A stretch of DNA of 64,000 nucleotides from Nocardioides sp. Root190 (GCF_001428565.1 NZ_LMIA01000001.1:395612-459611); one strand, 5' to 3'. Counted from the stretch's first letter, positions 41,947-51,388 are shown. A program made the numbers and translations. The notes: generated from the sequence alone by a model not told the origin.

Positions 41947-42825
41947 TCAGAAACTCAGGGGCAGGTTGTCGATCAAGCGGGTCGTGCCGACCCGCGCTGC
42001 GACGAGCACCCGGCCCTCGGAGCCGGGCTCGGGGTAGTCGGGCAGCTCGCCCAGACCGGTCGTGGTGAGGGCGAGGTAGTCGAGTTCGATGCCGGGCTCC
42101 GCGCGCAGGACCTTCATCGCCGCCCAGCGCGCGGCGGGCACGCCGTGGGCAGCCCGGTCCTGGGCCGCGCGCAGCGCGCGGCTGAGGGTCGCGGCCTGCT
42201 GGCGCTGCTCGTCGTCGAGGTAGCGGTTGCGGCTGGACCTGGCCAGGCCGTCGGTCTCACGGTCGGTGGCCACACCCACGACCTCGATCCCCAGGCAGAG
42301 GTCCGAGGCCATCCGGCGGATCAGCGCGAGCTGCTGGTAGTCCTTCTCGCCGAAGATCGCGACATCGGGACGGACCAGTCCGAAGAGCTTGGCGACCACG
42401 GTGAGGACTCCCCGGAAGTGACCGGGGCGGCTGGCGCCCTCGAGCACGTCCGCGAGCGGACCGGGCTGCACCGTCACGGCCTCGCTGACGACGCCCTCGT
42501 GCGGCACCCCGTCGGGGTACATCTCGACAACCGTCGGCGCGAAGACCACGTCGACGCCCTCGGTCGCGGCGATCTCGAGATCACCCTCGAAGGTGCGCGG
42601 GTAGCGGTCGAGGTCCTCGTCCGGCCCGAACTGCAGCGGGTTGACGAAGATCGACAGCACGACGGTGCCCTCGGTCCCGGCGCGCTCACGGGCCATCTGC
42701 AGCAACCTGGCGTGCCCCTCGTGGAGCGCACCCATCGTCGGCACGAACACGACGGGACCGCCGACCTGGAGGCCGGCCAGATCCGCCCGGCTGCGTGCGA
42801 CAGCGGGCGTGGTGCGCACCGTCAC
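41947..42825 (-). CDS. panC: Pantothenate synthetase
   Basis: 292 residues from GTG 42825, overlapping the stop of the DUF2520 gene (GTGA). ATP-dependent condensation of pantoate with beta-alanine. HIGH-type motif in TMGALHEGHARLL, IFGEKDYQQL, and the KMSKS-like SSRNRYL are intact. panB is not in the window. Confidence 0.97.
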   Translation of the reverse strand: MTVRTTPAVARSRADLAGLQVGGPVVFVPTMGALHEGHARLLQMARERAGTEGTVVLSIFVNPLQFGPDEDLDRYPRTFEGDLEIAATEGVDVVFAPTVVEMYPDGVPHEGVVSEAVTVQPGPLADVLEGASRPGHFRGVLTVVAKLFGLVRPDVAIFGEKDYQQLALIRRMASDLCLGIEVVGVATDRETDGLARSSRNRYLDDEQRQQAATLSRALRAAQDRAAHGVPAARWAAMKVLRAEPGIELDYLALTTTGLGELPDYPEPGSEGRVLVAARVGTTRLIDNLPLSF

Positions 42826-43757
42826 CCGCGGTGGTCCTCGCTCGGCCGGACGAAACGGGCCTCGAAGCGAGCGCGATGGTCGCCGTCGTCGTACGCAGCG
42901 AGCACGTCGGCGATCTTGAGCGCCTGGATCCCCAGGAGGCGGCCGTCGGTGACCGAGCGGTCCAGGGTGGCCCAGGCCATCGCGACGTACGACGGCAGGG
43001 TGTCGGGTGCGTTGGACGAGATGTCCGCCAGGTGCGCGGCAACGGTCCGCACGTCGCCGCGGACGATCGGGCCGGTCAGTGCGGCATCGCCGTGGGCCAG
43101 CGCGTTGTCCAGCGCGGCGTCGAGCAGCGGGCGGAGCGTGCCGGCGGGGTCGTCGACACCGGCGGCGGCGAGCAGGCCCATCGCCTCGCTGACGAGGGTG
43201 ACCAGGTGGTTGGCGCCGTGGGCGAGCCCGGCGTGGTAGAGCGTGCGCATCTCCTCGGGCACCCAGGTCGGGCGGCCTCCGAGGTCAGCGACGAGGGACT
43301 CGGCGAGCTCACGCTCGTCGGCTCCGGCGGTCAGGCCGAAGACGCAGCCGTGCAGGCGCTCCAGGTCGACGGCCGTGCCGGTGAAGGTCATCGCGGGGTG
43401 CAGGGCGATGACCTTGGCGCCGACCGCAGCAGCCGGCGCGAGAACGGCGAGGCCGTGGCGACCGGAGGTGTGGGCGACGTACTGCCCCGCCTGGATCGCA
43501 CCGCTGTCGGCGAGCACGCGCACCACGTTGGGGAGCATGTCGTCGGGGACGGTGAGCAGCAGCAGGTCGGCCCGGCGGGCGACATCGCTCGGCTTGAGCA
43601 TCGCGACACCGGGCAGCAGGTCGGCAGCGCGGCGACGCGAGGCGTCGGACTCGCCGGCAGCGGCAACCACGGGATGGCCGGCCGCACTCAGGCCAGCAGC
43701 CAGGACGGCGCCGACGCGACCAGCGCCGATCACGCCCACGCGGAACTTGTTCGACAT
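42822..43757 (-). CDS. Rossmann-fold DUF2520 protein (Rv3603c-like)
   Basis: 311 residues from ATG 43757 with SD GAAAGG. The N-terminal NAD(P)-binding fold is VGVIGAGRVGAVLAAGL, with ALHPAMTFTG and the DUF2520 C-terminal helical domain (HAGLAHGANHLVTLVSEA). The shape resembles ketopantoate or 6-phosphogluconate-type dehydrogenases. It is the conserved neighbour of panC in actinobacteria, so a role in pantothenate metabolism, perhaps as a reductase, is often suggested but unproven. The glycan island begins immediately upstream. Confidence 0.88.
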   Translation of the reverse strand: MSNKFRVGVIGAGRVGAVLAAGLSAAGHPVVAAAGESDASRRRAADLLPGVAMLKPSDVARRADLLLLTVPDDMLPNVVRVLADSGAIQAGQYVAHTSGRHGLAVLAPAAAVGAKVIALHPAMTFTGTAVDLERLHGCVFGLTAGADERELAESLVADLGGRPTWVPEEMRTLYHAGLAHGANHLVTLVSEAMGLLAAAGVDDPAGTLRPLLDAALDNALAHGDAALTGPIVRGDVRTVAAHLADISSNAPDTLPSYVAMAWATLDRSVTDGRLLGIQALKIADVLAAYDDGDHRARFEARFVRPSEDHRG

Positions 43758-43911
43758 CGTGAACCTTTCGTTCCCGTCCCGCCGACCACTGCCCGCAGGC
43801 AGCCGGTGTGGGTACCGGACGTTGTGCTCAAGGTGTGCCCGGGGTTCCGGGACAGCCACAACCGTACGCCCGTCCGGAGCCGACGAGAACGGGTCGGTTC
43901 CGTGGGGTAGG

Positions 43912-44943
43912 TCACAGGCGATCGGCGATCCGGGCGCGACCACGCCCGTCGACCACCGCCCAGGCCGCCCTGCGGAGCCTCCTGCGGGCCCCTGAGCCGT
44001 CAGCGCCGCCCTCGACGTCCCCACCGTCCAGCAGGTCCCGCACGATGCTCCGGGCCGACGCGGGGTCCCCACGGAGGTCGGCGAGCGTGCCCAGCGGCGC
44101 GACCAGCCCTGCCTCGACCGCGCGGCGGTAGGTGTCGGCCTGGTTGTCCGCCACCTGGACCAGCGCGGCCGCTGCACCCAGGCACAGCAGCTCGGCGCTC
44201 GAGGTCCCCGCCGCGCTGACCACCAGGTCGCTGCGGGCGATCAGGGCCGGCAGCTCGCTGGTCGGATCGATCACCTCGATGCCCTGCCCCGGCCCGGGCA
44301 CCAGCGCGTCCAGCTGCGCACGCAGCTCGGGTCGGGCCGCAACGACGGTGAGGTGCACCGGGAGCCCGGCGCCGAGGACCGCGCCGGCGAGCGGTGGCGC
44401 TGCCCCGTGGGCGTCGGTGCCGCCGGAGAACACCACCACCCGCGGCGGATCGCCCTCGACGTGGGTCTCGACGTCGCTCGGGCGGTGTGCGAGGACCTCG
44501 TCGCGGATGAGCGCGTGCGCGATGCCGAGGAGGCGGTCCGGGCCGACCGCTGCGTCCGCCTCGGCCCCCAGCGTCGGGTCGATCACCACGTCGGCAGGCC
44601 GTCCCCTGGCACCGGCGTCGACGAAGGCCGCCACCCGGTACGACGTGCCGAGGGCGTCGTACGCCGCGACGGGGAGGACGTAGGAGTCCACGACCACGGT
44701 CCCCGGCCGGTGCCGGGCCACGGCGGCCAGCTGCCCGGCGAGGTCCGGGGGCGGCTGCTCCCAGGTCATCTCGCGCCGCTCGAGCTGCGCCCGGGCGAAC
44801 GGCACCGAGGCCGCGTCGGTCAGGAAGTGCACCGCGCGACCGCGCGAGACCAGCTCCTCGGCGAGGGCGATGCACCTCATCAGGTGCCCGGCGCCGAGCC
44901 CCGGGCCGAGGTCGCACCAGATCAGGACAGACACGCGCGCCAC
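43912..44943 (-). CDS. pseG: PseG-like UDP-sugar hydrolase
   Basis: 343 residues from GTG 44943 behind SD GAGGTGG. The N-terminal LGAGHLMRCIALAEEL carries the catalytic histidine (H20, equivalent to H17 of Campylobacter PseG). VVDSYVL, FSGGTDA and the nucleotide-binding SAAGTSSAELLCLGAAAA complete the GT-B-like fold. PseG removes UDP from 2,4-diacetamido-2,4,6-trideoxy-L-altropyranose in pseudaminic acid synthesis. Divergent from pseB, with 106 bases between. The C-terminal ~30 residues are Arg-rich and variable. A related legionaminic-pathway hydrolase is the main alternative. Confidence 0.8.
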   Translation of the reverse strand: MARVSVLIWCDLGPGLGAGHLMRCIALAEELVSRGRAVHFLTDAASVPFARAQLERREMTWEQPPPDLAGQLAAVARHRPGTVVVDSYVLPVAAYDALGTSYRVAAFVDAGARGRPADVVIDPTLGAEADAAVGPDRLLGIAHALIRDEVLAHRPSDVETHVEGDPPRVVVFSGGTDAHGAAPPLAGAVLGAGLPVHLTVVAARPELRAQLDALVPGPGQGIEVIDPTSELPALIARSDLVVSAAGTSSAELLCLGAAAALVQVADNQADTYRRAVEAGLVAPLGTLADLRGDPASARSIVRDLLDGGDVEGGADGSGARRRLRRAAWAVVDGRGRARIADRL

Positions 44944-45049
44944 ACCCTGTCCACCTCAATTCCGGCCCCGACGGCGGCCAACGGTATCGTCGGCCCCGTT
45001 TGGAAACGGCGGGGATTCACCCCGTCCCGGCTCGACGGAAGGCCCGCAC

Positions 45050-46039
45050 GTGTCCATCCTCCAGGGATCCAGCATCCTGATCACCGGCGGAACCGGTTCG
45101 TTCGGCAAGGCCTTCATCCGCCACGCCCTCGACAACTTCGACCCGCGCCGCCTCATCATCTTCAGCCGGGACGAGCTGAAGCAGTTCGAGTGCCGGGCAC
45201 TGTTCAACGACGACCCGCGCCTGCGCTGGTTCATCGGCGACATCCGCGACCAGCCGCGACTGACCCGCGCGATGCACGATGTCGACTACGTCGTGCACGC
45301 CGCCGCCCTCAAGCAGGTCGACACCGGCGAGTACAACCCGTTCGAGTTCGTGAAGACCAACGTGCTGGGTTCCCAGAACGTCGTCGAGGCCGCGATCGAC
45401 TCCGGCGTGAAGCGCGTCGTCGCGCTGTCCACCGACAAGGCCTCCTCGCCGATCAACCTGTACGGCGCCACGAAGCTCACCGCCGACAAGATCTTCACCC
45501 TCGGCAACAACTACGCGGCGTCGTACCCGACCCGCTTCTCGGTGGTCCGCTACGGCAACGTCACCGGCTCGCGCGGCTCGATCATCCCGAAGTGGCGCGC
45601 GATGCACGAGCGCGGCGAGTCGTTGCCGATCACGGACCTGCGCTGCACGCGCTTCCTGATCACCCTGCCCGAGGCCGTCCAGATGGTCATCGACACCTTC
45701 GAGATGATGCAGGGCGGCGAGTTGGTCGTCCCCCACATCGCCTCGCACAAGGTCATCGACCTCGCCCAGGCGATCGCGCCCGGCGCCGAGATGCACGACA
45801 TCGGCCTGCGCCCCGGCGAGAAGCTCCACGAGGAGATGATCAGCCCCGAGGAGGGCCGCCGCGCCGTCATCGTGATGGGCGGCAAGTACTACGTCATCGA
45901 GCCCGAGATCGGCTCCTGGGGCTACCAGCCCATCAAGGACGCCATCCCGGTCCCGGAGGGCTTCCACTGCGCCTCCGACAAGAACGACATCTGGATCGGC
46001 GTCGACGAGCTGCGCGCGCTCCTCGAGTCGGGCGTCTGA
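45050..46039 (+). CDS. pseB: UDP-N-acetylglucosamine 4,6-dehydratase (inverting), PseB-like
   Basis: 329 residues from GTG 45050 with SD GGAAGG. Short-chain dehydrogenase of the FlaA1/PseB group: TGGTGSFGKAF (12-22), SRDELKQFE, and the catalytic set D129, K130, Y138, K142 in STDKASSPINLYGATK. It forms UDP-2-acetamido-2,6-dideoxy-L-arabino-hexos-4-ulose from UDP-GlcNAc, the first step to pseudaminic acid. The next gene begins on its stop codon (TGATG). Confidence 0.93.
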   Translation: MSILQGSSILITGGTGSFGKAFIRHALDNFDPRRLIIFSRDELKQFECRALFNDDPRLRWFIGDIRDQPRLTRAMHDVDYVVHAAALKQVDTGEYNPFEFVKTNVLGSQNVVEAAIDSGVKRVVALSTDKASSPINLYGATKLTADKIFTLGNNYAASYPTRFSVVRYGNVTGSRGSIIPKWRAMHERGESLPITDLRCTRFLITLPEAVQMVIDTFEMMQGGELVVPHIASHKVIDLAQAIAPGAEMHDIGLRPGEKLHEEMISPEEGRRAVIVMGGKYYVIEPEIGSWGYQPIKDAIPVPEGFHCASDKNDIWIGVDELRALLESGV

Positions 46040-47163
46040 TGCTCCCCTACGGTCGGCAGTCGATCTCCGAGGAGGACATCGAGGCCGTCGTCGCGATCCT
46101 GCGCGGTGACTGGCTCACCACGGGGCCGACCGTGACCGCGTTCGAGGAGGCCGTCGGCAAGGTCGCCGGCGGCCACCGGGCGGTGTCCTGCACCTCGGGC
46201 ACCGCTGCGCTCCACATGGGGTACGCCGCCGCCGGAGTCGGGGCGGGCGACGAGGTCATCACCACGCCGATGACCTTCGTCGCGACCGCGTCGGGCGCCT
46301 CGATCCTCGGCGCGAAGATCGTCTTCGCCGACGTCGAGGAGGACACCGCGCTGATCGACCCCGCAGCGGTCGAGGCCCTCGTCACCGAGCGCACCAAGGT
46401 CGTCGCGGCCGTCGACTACGCCGGTCACCCTGCCGACTACGACGCGCTGCAGGCCGTCGCGGACCGGGTCGGCGCCCTCACCCTCGACGACGCCGCGCAC
46501 TCGATCGGCGGCAGCTACCGCGGCCGGCCCGTCGGCGACCTGGCCGACCTGACGTCGTTCTCGTTCTTCCCGACCAAGAACCTCACCACCGCCGAGGGCG
46601 GCGCCCTGGTGGCCCGCGACGACGCGATCGCCCAGCGGGCCCACGAGTTCCACTTCATCGGCCTGGTGCGCGACCAGTCGCGGTTCCGGATGACCGACGA
46701 GGGTCCGTGGCACCAGGAGGTCCACGACCTCGGCCTGAACTACCGCCTCACCGACGTCGCCTGCGCGCTGGGCCTGTCCCAGCTCACCCGGCTCGACGCG
46801 TTCAAGACCCGCCGCACCGAGATCACCGCGCGCTACAACGCCGCACTGGCCGACGTACCCGGGCTGCGGATCCCGGTGCAGCGCGACGACGTCGACCCCG
46901 TGTGGCACCTCTACCCCGTGCGGGTCCTCGAGGGACGCCGTCGCGAGGTCTTCGAGAAGATGCGCGAGCGGGGCATCGGGGTGCAGGTCAACTACATCCC
47001 CGTCTACTGGCACCCGGTCTACGCCGACCTGGGCTACCAGCGCGGCATGTGCCCGAACGCCGAGGCGTTCTACGCCGAGGAGCTCTCCCTCCCGCTCTAC
47101 CCCGACCTGACCGATGCCGAGGTCGACCGCGTCATCGAGACGCTGGTCGACGTCCTCGGCTGA
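46039..47163 (+). CDS. pseC: PseC-like aminotransferase (DegT/DnrJ/EryC1 family)
   Basis: 374 residues; ATG 46039 overlaps the pseB stop by one base. PLP-dependent 4-aminotransferase acting on the PseB product. CTSGTAALHMGYAAAG, TPMTFVATASGASILGA, LDDAAHSIGGSY, and the PLP lysine K180 in FSFFPTKNLTTAEGG; QVNYIPVYWHPVY near the C-terminus is PseC-like. PseH, PseI and PseF counterparts needed for CMP-pseudaminate are not in the window. Confidence 0.92.
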   Translation: MLPYGRQSISEEDIEAVVAILRGDWLTTGPTVTAFEEAVGKVAGGHRAVSCTSGTAALHMGYAAAGVGAGDEVITTPMTFVATASGASILGAKIVFADVEEDTALIDPAAVEALVTERTKVVAAVDYAGHPADYDALQAVADRVGALTLDDAAHSIGGSYRGRPVGDLADLTSFSFFPTKNLTTAEGGALVARDDAIAQRAHEFHFIGLVRDQSRFRMTDEGPWHQEVHDLGLNYRLTDVACALGLSQLTRLDAFKTRRTEITARYNAALADVPGLRIPVQRDDVDPVWHLYPVRVLEGRRREVFEKMRERGIGVQVNYIPVYWHPVYADLGYQRGMCPNAEAFYAEELSLPLYPDLTDAEVDRVIETLVDVLG

Positions 47164-47182
47164 GGACGACCGAGCCCCCGCC

Positions 47183-47695
47183 ATGAGCCTCGTCCGCCGC
47201 CTGTACGCCACCGTGATGTCGATGCTCCCCGAGCTCGGCAAGTTCGGGGTCGTCGGCCTGGTCGGGCTGCTCGTCGACGTGGGCGGCTTCAACCTGCTGC
47301 GGTTCGCCGGCGGCGAGGGTCCGCTGCACGACTACCCGCTGACGGCCAAGATCGTCTCCTCGGCGGTCGCGACCATCGTGTCGTGGCTCGGCCACCGCTA
47401 CTGGACCTTCGAGCACGGTCGGCGCGACGCGGTCCACCACGAGTTCCTGCTCTTCCTCGTGATGTGCACGATCGGGACCGGCATCGCTGTCGGCTGTCTC
47501 GCGGTGTCGCACTACGTCCTCGGCTTCGAGTCCGCGGTCGCCGACAACATCGCCGCCAACGTGATCGGCCTCGGCCTGGGCACGGCGTTCCGGTTCTGGG
47601 CCTACCGCACGGTGGTCTTCAGCCACACCGGGGACGGCGACGGAGCGTCCGGCGACTCCGGCAGCTCCGAGGGCTCGGTCAGCGCCCGCGCCTGA
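47183..47695 (+). CDS. GtrA family membrane protein (second copy)
   Basis: 170 residues from ATG 47183. Four membrane helices with the GtrA opening LGKFGVVGLVGLLVDVGGFN, then SWLGHRYWTF and FRFWAYRTVVFS, and a Gly/Ser/Asp-rich C-terminal tail. Probably a lipid-linked sugar flippase or membrane anchor for the neighbouring GT2. It follows pseC by 19 bases. Its last 17 bases overlap the end of the convergent GT2 gene. Confidence 0.88.
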   Translation: MSLVRRLYATVMSMLPELGKFGVVGLVGLLVDVGGFNLLRFAGGEGPLHDYPLTAKIVSSAVATIVSWLGHRYWTFEHGRRDAVHHEFLLFLVMCTIGTGIAVGCLAVSHYVLGFESAVADNIAANVIGLGLGTAFRFWAYRTVVFSHTGDGDGASGDSGSSEGSVSARA

Positions 47696-48404
47696 TCCCC
47701 ACGGTCCGCAGCCTCATCTTCAGGACCAGCAGGATCATCTCGAGCCCGAGCTTGATCGTCTTGCCGAGGTCGCCGGTCACCGAGGAGACGCCCACCCGCG
47801 GGTGGTAGTTGACCGGCACCTGCACCAGCTTGGTGCGCATGATGACGGCGATGAGCAGCATCTCCAGGCCGTAGGCCGAGCCGTCGAGACGTGAGCGGCT
47901 CAGCACCATCGAGGCCTGCTCGCGGGTCATCACGCGGAAGGTGCAACCGACATCGCTGAGGTAGCTCGTGTTGTAGAGCACCTCGATGAGCTTGGCGACC
48001 GCCCAGTTGCCCCACTGCAGGAACGGGCCCATGTTGGCGCCGTGCCAGATGAAGTTCGACACCGTGCGCGAGCCGACGACGTAGTCGCACTCGGGCATGA
48101 AGGCCAGCAGCTTGCGCAGGTCCTCGGGGTTGAAGGTCCCGTCGGGCTCGCAGATGGCGACCAGGTCGGTGTCTGCCTCGCGCAGACCGCGCTTGATCGC
48201 GGCGCCGTACCCCTGCGTGGTCTCGACGACCTCGCGGGCGCCGGTGCGGGCGACCTCCTGCGAGGTGCCCTCGGCCGCGTTGTTGTTGACGACGATGACC
48301 TCGTCGACGATCTCGAGAGCCTCGAACCGCGCCGCGATGTCAGCGATGCTGTCCTTCTCGTTGTACGTCGGAAGCACGACCGACAACGTCTTTCCCTGCC
48401 ACAT
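47679..48404 (-). CDS. Family 2 glycosyltransferase (DPM1/GtrB-like, no membrane helices)
   Basis: 241 residues. LSVVLPTYNEKDSIADIAA at the N-terminus, DEVIVVNNNAAEGT, and CEPDGTFNPEDL in the DxD position identify a GT2 enzyme of the polyprenyl-phosphate-mannose/glucose synthase type. NNN replaces the usual VDDGS, so the donor site differs from the window's other GtrB-like enzyme. A hydrophobic/basic C-terminus may dock to the membrane, and the GtrA protein next door could be the anchor. Overlaps that gene tail-to-tail by 17 bases. Confidence 0.88.
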   Translation of the reverse strand: MWQGKTLSVVLPTYNEKDSIADIAARFEALEIVDEVIVVNNNAAEGTSQEVARTGAREVVETTQGYGAAIKRGLREADTDLVAICEPDGTFNPEDLRKLLAFMPECDYVVGSRTVSNFIWHGANMGPFLQWGNWAVAKLIEVLYNTSYLSDVGCTFRVMTREQASMVLSRSRLDGSAYGLEMLLIAVIMRTKLVQVPVNYHPRVGVSSVTGDLGKTIKLGLEMILLVLKMRLRTVGIRRGR

Positions 48405-48434
48405 TCGAGGCGTCCTCCGTCACTCGTCGCCGGG

Positions 48435-49103
48435 TCAGCGGTTCGCCACGACGAGCATCTGGCCCGCCAGCGGCTTGATGGGCGAGCGAAGGTACCACGG
48501 CACCAGGAAGGTCAGGCCGGAGCCGCGGGACTTCATCGTGAGCGGGAGGAAGCGGGCCTTCATCGTCTCGATGGACCACCCCTCCGAGACGAGATAGTCG
48601 CCCAGGGACTGGTCGGTGAAGATCGCGACGTGGGTGAAGTCGTCGAAGTAGCGCCCCGGATTGAGCCGGAAGTTGGGCTGCATCAGGATCAGGCGTCCGC
48701 CCGGTCGCAGCACCCGTCGGGACTCGGCGAGCAGCTTCGTCGCGTCGGCCCGCTCGAGGTGCTCGAGCAGGTTGGAGGCGAAGACGACGTCGAAGCTCCC
48801 GTCGGCGAAGTCGCTCAGGTCGGTGCAGTCACCGACCACGGCCTCGACGTGCTCGGCCGCGCCGCGCCGGACCGTGGCGTCCAGGTCCATCGCCACGACG
48901 CGTCGCGCGGACACCTGGTTGGAGAAGTCGCACCAGCCGGCGCCGAGCTCGAGGACGTCGGCGTCCGGGGCGATCCAGCGGGAGAGGTAGGCGCAGATGT
49001 GCTCCCAGATCCGACCCCGGCTGGCATTGGCGGCCAGTCGGGTCTCGAAGTATCCGGGGCGGTAGGTAGCGTCGTCCCCACTGGGATCCGGGCTGTCAGG
49101 CAC
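48435..49103 (-). CDS. SAM-dependent methyltransferase of the glycan island
   Basis: 222 residues from GTG 49103; an ATG at 49124 adds seven residues but leaves only 11 bases to the divergent gene. Motif I VLELGAGWCDFSNQV, motif II acid in VVAMDLDATV, FDVVFASNLLEHLER and VLRPGGRLILMQPNF. C-terminal region rich in Phe/Leu/Pro. Probably methylates a sugar or a lipid-linked intermediate given the neighbours (inference). 30 bases before the GT2 gene on the same strand. Confidence 0.87.
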   Translation of the reverse strand: MPDSPDPSGDDATYRPGYFETRLAANASRGRIWEHICAYLSRWIAPDADVLELGAGWCDFSNQVSARRVVAMDLDATVRRGAAEHVEAVVGDCTDLSDFADGSFDVVFASNLLEHLERADATKLLAESRRVLRPGGRLILMQPNFRLNPGRYFDDFTHVAIFTDQSLGDYLVSEGWSIETMKARFLPLTMKSRGSGLTFLVPWYLRSPIKPLAGQMLVVANR

Positions 49104-49135
49104 AGTCCCGAAACGTATCAGCATCGAGGAGAACG

Positions 49136-51388
49136 ATGAGCACCACGGAGTCGGCCACCGCCGAGTCGGCCACCCCGTCCCTGTCGCTGCCGGGCTGGAC
49201 GCGCCCGGTCGCGCAGGGCGCGACGCTCGTCCTCGTCGTGGCGCTGCTGGCGTGGACCGGCGTCGCCGGCATGTCCTGGACCGGGCTCCTCCTCGCCACC
49301 CTCACCGTGGTGGCGACCACCCTCCTGCCCGGCGTCGTCGTGTGGCGCGTCGTACGCCCCCGGCACGGCTGGTGGGCCGAGGACATCGGGCTCGGCTTCG
49401 GCGTGGGATCGGTCATGGCACTGCTCGCCCAGGTCCCCGCCGGCCTGCTCGGGCTGCACTGGCTCTCCGCGGTCCTGGTCCTTGCCGTGACGGGCGTCCT
49501 CCTCGCCGTCCCCGTCACCCGTGACCGGGTCCGCACGGCCGAGACCGCGGCACTGCCGGCCTGGTGGTGGCCGCTCGTCGGCACCACGATGCTCGCGCTG
49601 GTTCCGCAGCAACGCGACTACTTCCGCGCCAACCCGCTGGACTGGGTCGACAACACCCGCCTGCACATCGACTCCCCGCTCCACCTCGCCCTCGTCAGCC
49701 AGCTGTCCGAGCGGGGACCGACGACCTTCCCGTGGGTGCAGAGCGAGGCGCTCGGCTACCACTGGTTCAGCCACGCGTGGATGGCCCAGGTCGGTGCCAC
49801 CTCGGGCGCCGAGCTCGACTCCGTGCTGCTGCGGTTCATGCCCGCGGTGATGCTCGTCGTCGTACCCGTCGCCGTCGCCGCGGCGGCGGTGCGCCTGACG
49901 GACCGGGCGTGGGCCGGTCCCGTGGCCGCGCTGCTGGTCGTCGGCTGCGGCCAGATGAACGCCTTCGGCGCCGACATCTTCCGGCGACCGATCATCCCCG
50001 AGTCGCCGACCCTGGGCCTGTCGGTGCCGATGCTGATGGCGCTGCTCGTCGTGATCGTCACGCGCTGGCGACGCACGGCGATGCCCGGCGCCTGGGTCGT
50101 GCTGGTCCTGCTGGCGGTCGGAGCCGCCGGCACCAAGGGGTCCGCGACACCCTTGGTGATCGCGGGCCTCGGGCTCGCGGGACTGATGATGCTGCTGCTC
50201 AACCGCCAGTACGCCGCGCGCATCTTCGCCGACGGCTGCCTGTGCGTGGCCGCCGTGGTGGTGGTCATCGCGACGGTGTTCCGCGGCTCGGGCGCAGGAC
50301 TGCACTTCGGCTTCGCCGACGCCGCGGCCCAGACCTGGGGCGGCCGGCTGCTCGGCACCGACACGGTGTGGAGCCGGGAGATCGGTGCCCTGGTCACCGT
50401 CATGGGCGTGCTCACCGCTGCGGTGATCGGGCTGTGCCTGCTGGCGTTCCGCCGGTGGCGCGAGGACCCCGCCCCCTGGCTCCTGGCCGGCGCCGGGATC
50501 GCCGGCGCGGCTGCCGTCTTCTGCTTCGCGCACCCCGGCAACAGCCAGGGCTACTTCGCGATCCAGGCGGCGCCGGTGATGGTGCTGCTGGCCGTGCTGA
50601 CGCTCGCCGTCCTCGTCGACGAGTGGCCCCTGCGCCAGGTCGCGACGATCCTGCTGGTCGCCGTGCCGATCGGTCTGCTCGCCGCCCGCGGACCCGTCAT
50701 GCTGCTCGGTCCGATGAAGCGTGCCGACCACTCCGACGCGTTCGCGCTGTTCGCCACGAGCACCGTGGTGCTGCTCGCGGGCGTCGGCCTCGCCGTCCTG
50801 CTCTCGACCCAGCAGCGCCTCGTCGCCGGCGTCGCCGCGCTCGGCGCCGCCGTGATCGTCGGCGGCCTCGCGATCAACTGGCAGCACCTGCAGCCCGCCC
50901 CGAAGCCGGACACCATCAAGGTCGAGCGGGACACCGACGGCGCCATCTCGCGAGCCACGATCCGGGCGGCGCGCTGGCTGCGCGACCACTCCGACCGCAA
51001 CGACGTCGTCATGTCGAACCGGCACTGCTACGCCCCGGCCGACGACCCGGTCGACGGCTGCGACAGCCGCCGGATGGTCGTCGCGGGCTGGTCCGAGCGC
51101 CAGGTGCTGCTGGAGGGCTGGACGGCGACGCCGCGATCGGCCGAGGAGGGCCCGGAGGGCCGCGACTCGATCACGATCGCCTACTGGAACCTCGACCTGC
51201 TCGCGCTCAACGACGGCTTCATCGCCGCCCCGAGTGCCGATGCGGCCCGCGAGCTGCGCGAGGAGCACGACGTGCGGTGGGTGTTCGTGGACCACCTGCG
51301 GCCCCACGCCGACGAGGCGGCCTTCGCGCCGTACGCGACGAAGCGGGCGACCTTCCGCGGCGTGGACATCTACGAGCTGCGCGACTGA
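49136..51388 (+). CDS. Large polytopic membrane protein, probable GT-C type glycosyltransferase
   Basis: 750 residues with SD GAGGAG. About 13-14 membrane helices between residues ~28 and 590, then a ~150-residue extracytoplasmic domain with two cysteines (NRHCYAP, DGCDSRR). The first large loop (VPQQRDYFRANPLDWVDN, then HIDSPLHLALV and YHWFSHAWMA) is rich in Asp/His/Trp, as in GT-C catalytic loops, but no exact family signature is seen. Likely transfers a lipid-linked sugar outside the membrane (inference). Divergent from the methyltransferase gene. Confidence 0.75.
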   Translation: MSTTESATAESATPSLSLPGWTRPVAQGATLVLVVALLAWTGVAGMSWTGLLLATLTVVATTLLPGVVVWRVVRPRHGWWAEDIGLGFGVGSVMALLAQVPAGLLGLHWLSAVLVLAVTGVLLAVPVTRDRVRTAETAALPAWWWPLVGTTMLALVPQQRDYFRANPLDWVDNTRLHIDSPLHLALVSQLSERGPTTFPWVQSEALGYHWFSHAWMAQVGATSGAELDSVLLRFMPAVMLVVVPVAVAAAAVRLTDRAWAGPVAALLVVGCGQMNAFGADIFRRPIIPESPTLGLSVPMLMALLVVIVTRWRRTAMPGAWVVLVLLAVGAAGTKGSATPLVIAGLGLAGLMMLLLNRQYAARIFADGCLCVAAVVVVIATVFRGSGAGLHFGFADAAAQTWGGRLLGTDTVWSREIGALVTVMGVLTAAVIGLCLLAFRRWREDPAPWLLAGAGIAGAAAVFCFAHPGNSQGYFAIQAAPVMVLLAVLTLAVLVDEWPLRQVATILLVAVPIGLLAARGPVMLLGPMKRADHSDAFALFATSTVVLLAGVGLAVLLSTQQRLVAGVAALGAAVIVGGLAINWQHLQPAPKPDTIKVERDTDGAISRATIRAARWLRDHSDRNDVVMSNRHCYAPADDPVDGCDSRRMVVAGWSERQVLLEGWTATPRSAEEGPEGRDSITIAYWNLDLLALNDGFIAAPSADAARELREEHDVRWVFVDHLRPHADEAAFAPYATKRATFRGVDIYELRD

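Noticed and set aside
45050..47163. Legionaminic instead of pseudaminic acid genes
   Set aside because: The dehydratase has the inverting PseB/FlaA1-type active-site context (STDKA...NLYGATK) and the aminotransferase looks PseC-like, so the pseudaminate branch fits better, although PseG alone would not decide it.
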